Origin: Desulfovibrionaceae bacterium | GTDB taxonomy: Bacteria > Desulfobacterota > Desulfovibrionia > Desulfovibrionales > Desulfovibrionaceae | Assembly: GCA_028689675.1 (NCBI GenBank) | Contig: JAQVCS010000008.1 | Span: 80,941-144,940 of the forward strand | Direction: 5' to 3' | Length of the DNA stretch: 64,000 nt | Notes under the pieces: generated by a model | Seen by the model: only the letters and a program-made list of their open reading frames with translations | Databases searched by the model: none | What the model was told of the DNA's origin: nothing | In this document: positions 63,123 to 64,000 of the stretch, in pieces | Layout: each line of letters begins with the position of its first letter | Position numbering within the stretch: position 1 is the first letter of the stretch | Position numbers and translations under genes: made by a program

Positions 63123-63635
63123 ATGCGATGGATAACACATCAAGGGGTAGCCGTAATGGCGGCCATTGCCTTGGGCATGCCTGCGCCAGCCGTGGCGGCA
63201 ACGTGGGCGGGCGCTGTTTTACCCGATGTGATGGATCAAAAAATAGCCGCGTGGGCTTTTCGTAATAAGCAGGCAGGCTTTAATAAAGTGCACCGTGGGG
63301 CAACGCATTGGTTTGGCTTGTGGCTGGCGCTGTGGCTGGGGGCATTGTTCATAGGCGTGCCAGAAGATTTTTTGGGTATGGCTGCCGAGGTATGGCATAG
63401 TATGATGGCTGGGCTGGGCTTTGGCGGGCTAACGCATGTGCTGTTGGATATGTGCACGCCTGCGGGTGTGCCCATGGTGCCGTGGTCGCGCAAAAATAAG
63501 GTTTCGCTGAACTTGTGCAAGACGGGCTCGTGGGGAGAATATGCTTTTCTGGGCGGCTCTTTTTTGCTCTTTATCATTTTCTTTCAGCAGGAAGCTTGGC
63601 TGCTGTGGTATATTGTTAGTAAAAAAGTTTTATAA
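63123..63635 (+). CDS. YdjM-like membrane-bound metal-dependent hydrolase
   Basis: 170 residues with four hydrophobic segments. ITHQGVAV, LPDVMDQ, HRGATHW and LTHVLLDMCTPAGVPMVPW carry the His/Asp set of the YdjM (LexA-binding, DUF457) family. AAGGAATC precedes the ATG at 63123; an upstream ATG at 63066 lies in the hairpin. Confidence 0.88.
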   Translation: MRWITHQGVAVMAAIALGMPAPAVAATWAGAVLPDVMDQKIAAWAFRNKQAGFNKVHRGATHWFGLWLALWLGALFIGVPEDFLGMAAEVWHSMMAGLGFGGLTHVLLDMCTPAGVPMVPWSRKNKVSLNLCKTGSWGEYAFLGGSFLLFIIFFQQEAWLLWYIVSKKVL

Positions 63636-64000
63636 AAACAGATTGTTGCAAATATATTTTTTCTTTTTCTGTAATTTCTGCTTGACCTTGTCGTCGAAAA
63701 GGGACATAAGTCCACTTCGCCGCTGAGGGAAAGAGCGGAAGCCGCAGGCTGGTAAAATCAAATTCCATAGTTTAGTTAAGTTTTGTTACGGAAGTGCAAA
63801 TTTCTGGTTGACAGCAAGTAGCATTTCCACTAGGTTCAAGTTTCGCGTTACGGCAGGCTGCACAGCATGACGGAAGCGAAAAGAGCGAAAAAGTTTTTGA
63901 AGAAATAAAAACTTTTAGCTTGACAAGAAGAGCGAAAGCACATAGTTTCCCTCTTCGCCGCTGGGGAACTGGCGGGGCTGTAAAGCCAAGTGGTTCATTG
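63636..64000. other. Non-coding end of window
   Basis: No gene with a start and signature is seen. CTTCGCCGCTG with GGGAA recurs at 63,715 and 63,952, possibly a short direct repeat. Confidence 0.4.

Overview
The window looks like chromosome from a Desulfovibrionaceae-type sulfate reducer or close relative. The pointers are a periplasmic tetraheme class III cytochrome c (four c-type haem motifs spaced CX2CH, CX4CH, CX2CH, CX4CH), a short-form ThiC, a B12-type (class II) ribonucleotide reductase, and a mid-GC backbone with strong AGGAG ribosome sites. The taxon is inferred from gene content only; no rRNA is present.

Left backbone (1-13.7 kb): a YhaM-like exoribonuclease (cut by the window edge), surE, an AGCS amino-acid symporter, a Fur-family regulator, thiC under a TPP riboswitch with a transcription terminator, cytochrome c3, a membrane protein, a TetR repressor divergent from a rhodanese/DUF417 operon, a secreted ricin-type lectin, and a minus-strand glycan block (GT4, O-antigen polymerase/ligase-like, GDP-fucose synthase, and a 31-codon stump of gmd).

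Integrated island (13,721-49,582, about 35.8 kb): a 56-bp direct repeat covering the 3' end of tRNA-Arg(CCT) bounds it. The full tRNA is at the right end and the displaced 3' fragment at the left, next to a tyrosine integrase. The island is composite. Its left half (16.1-30.1 kb) is a low-GC, co-directional glycan locus: two glycosyltransferases, an ABC flippase, rfbF-rfbG-rfbH for a CDP-4-keto-3,6-dideoxyhexose, a short reductase, a thiamine-diphosphate enzyme, a DRE-TIM aldolase fused to a second domain, a PfkB sugar kinase and a GT2. I infer that it makes a 4-C-branched, possibly higher-carbon, dideoxy sugar. Its middle (30.1-34.2 kb) is a graveyard of broken IS elements (IS5, IS256 and IS481 types), an integrase remnant, an AlbA_2 fragment, a frameshifted DUF4143 ATPase and a frameshifted small gene. 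Its right half (34.4-49.5 kb) holds an AlpA/HUH-Rep/DUF3987-like replication-regulation module, an AAA/PD-(D/E)XK protein, a complete type I Zorya anti-phage system (zorA-zorB-zorC-zorD), and a two-gene operon of a JAMM metalloprotease with a Cys-rich zinc protein. A bipartite AT-rich palindromic motif occurs in four copies, two at each end of this right half.

Right backbone (49.6-64 kb): purN, a membrane metallophosphoesterase, serS, an M23 peptidase, a YajG-type lipoprotein followed by two unknown proteins and a Wza-like SLBB export protein, a FeoB-associated-type Cys-rich peptide, malic enzyme, class II ribonucleotide reductase, YccF and a YdjM-like hydrolase.
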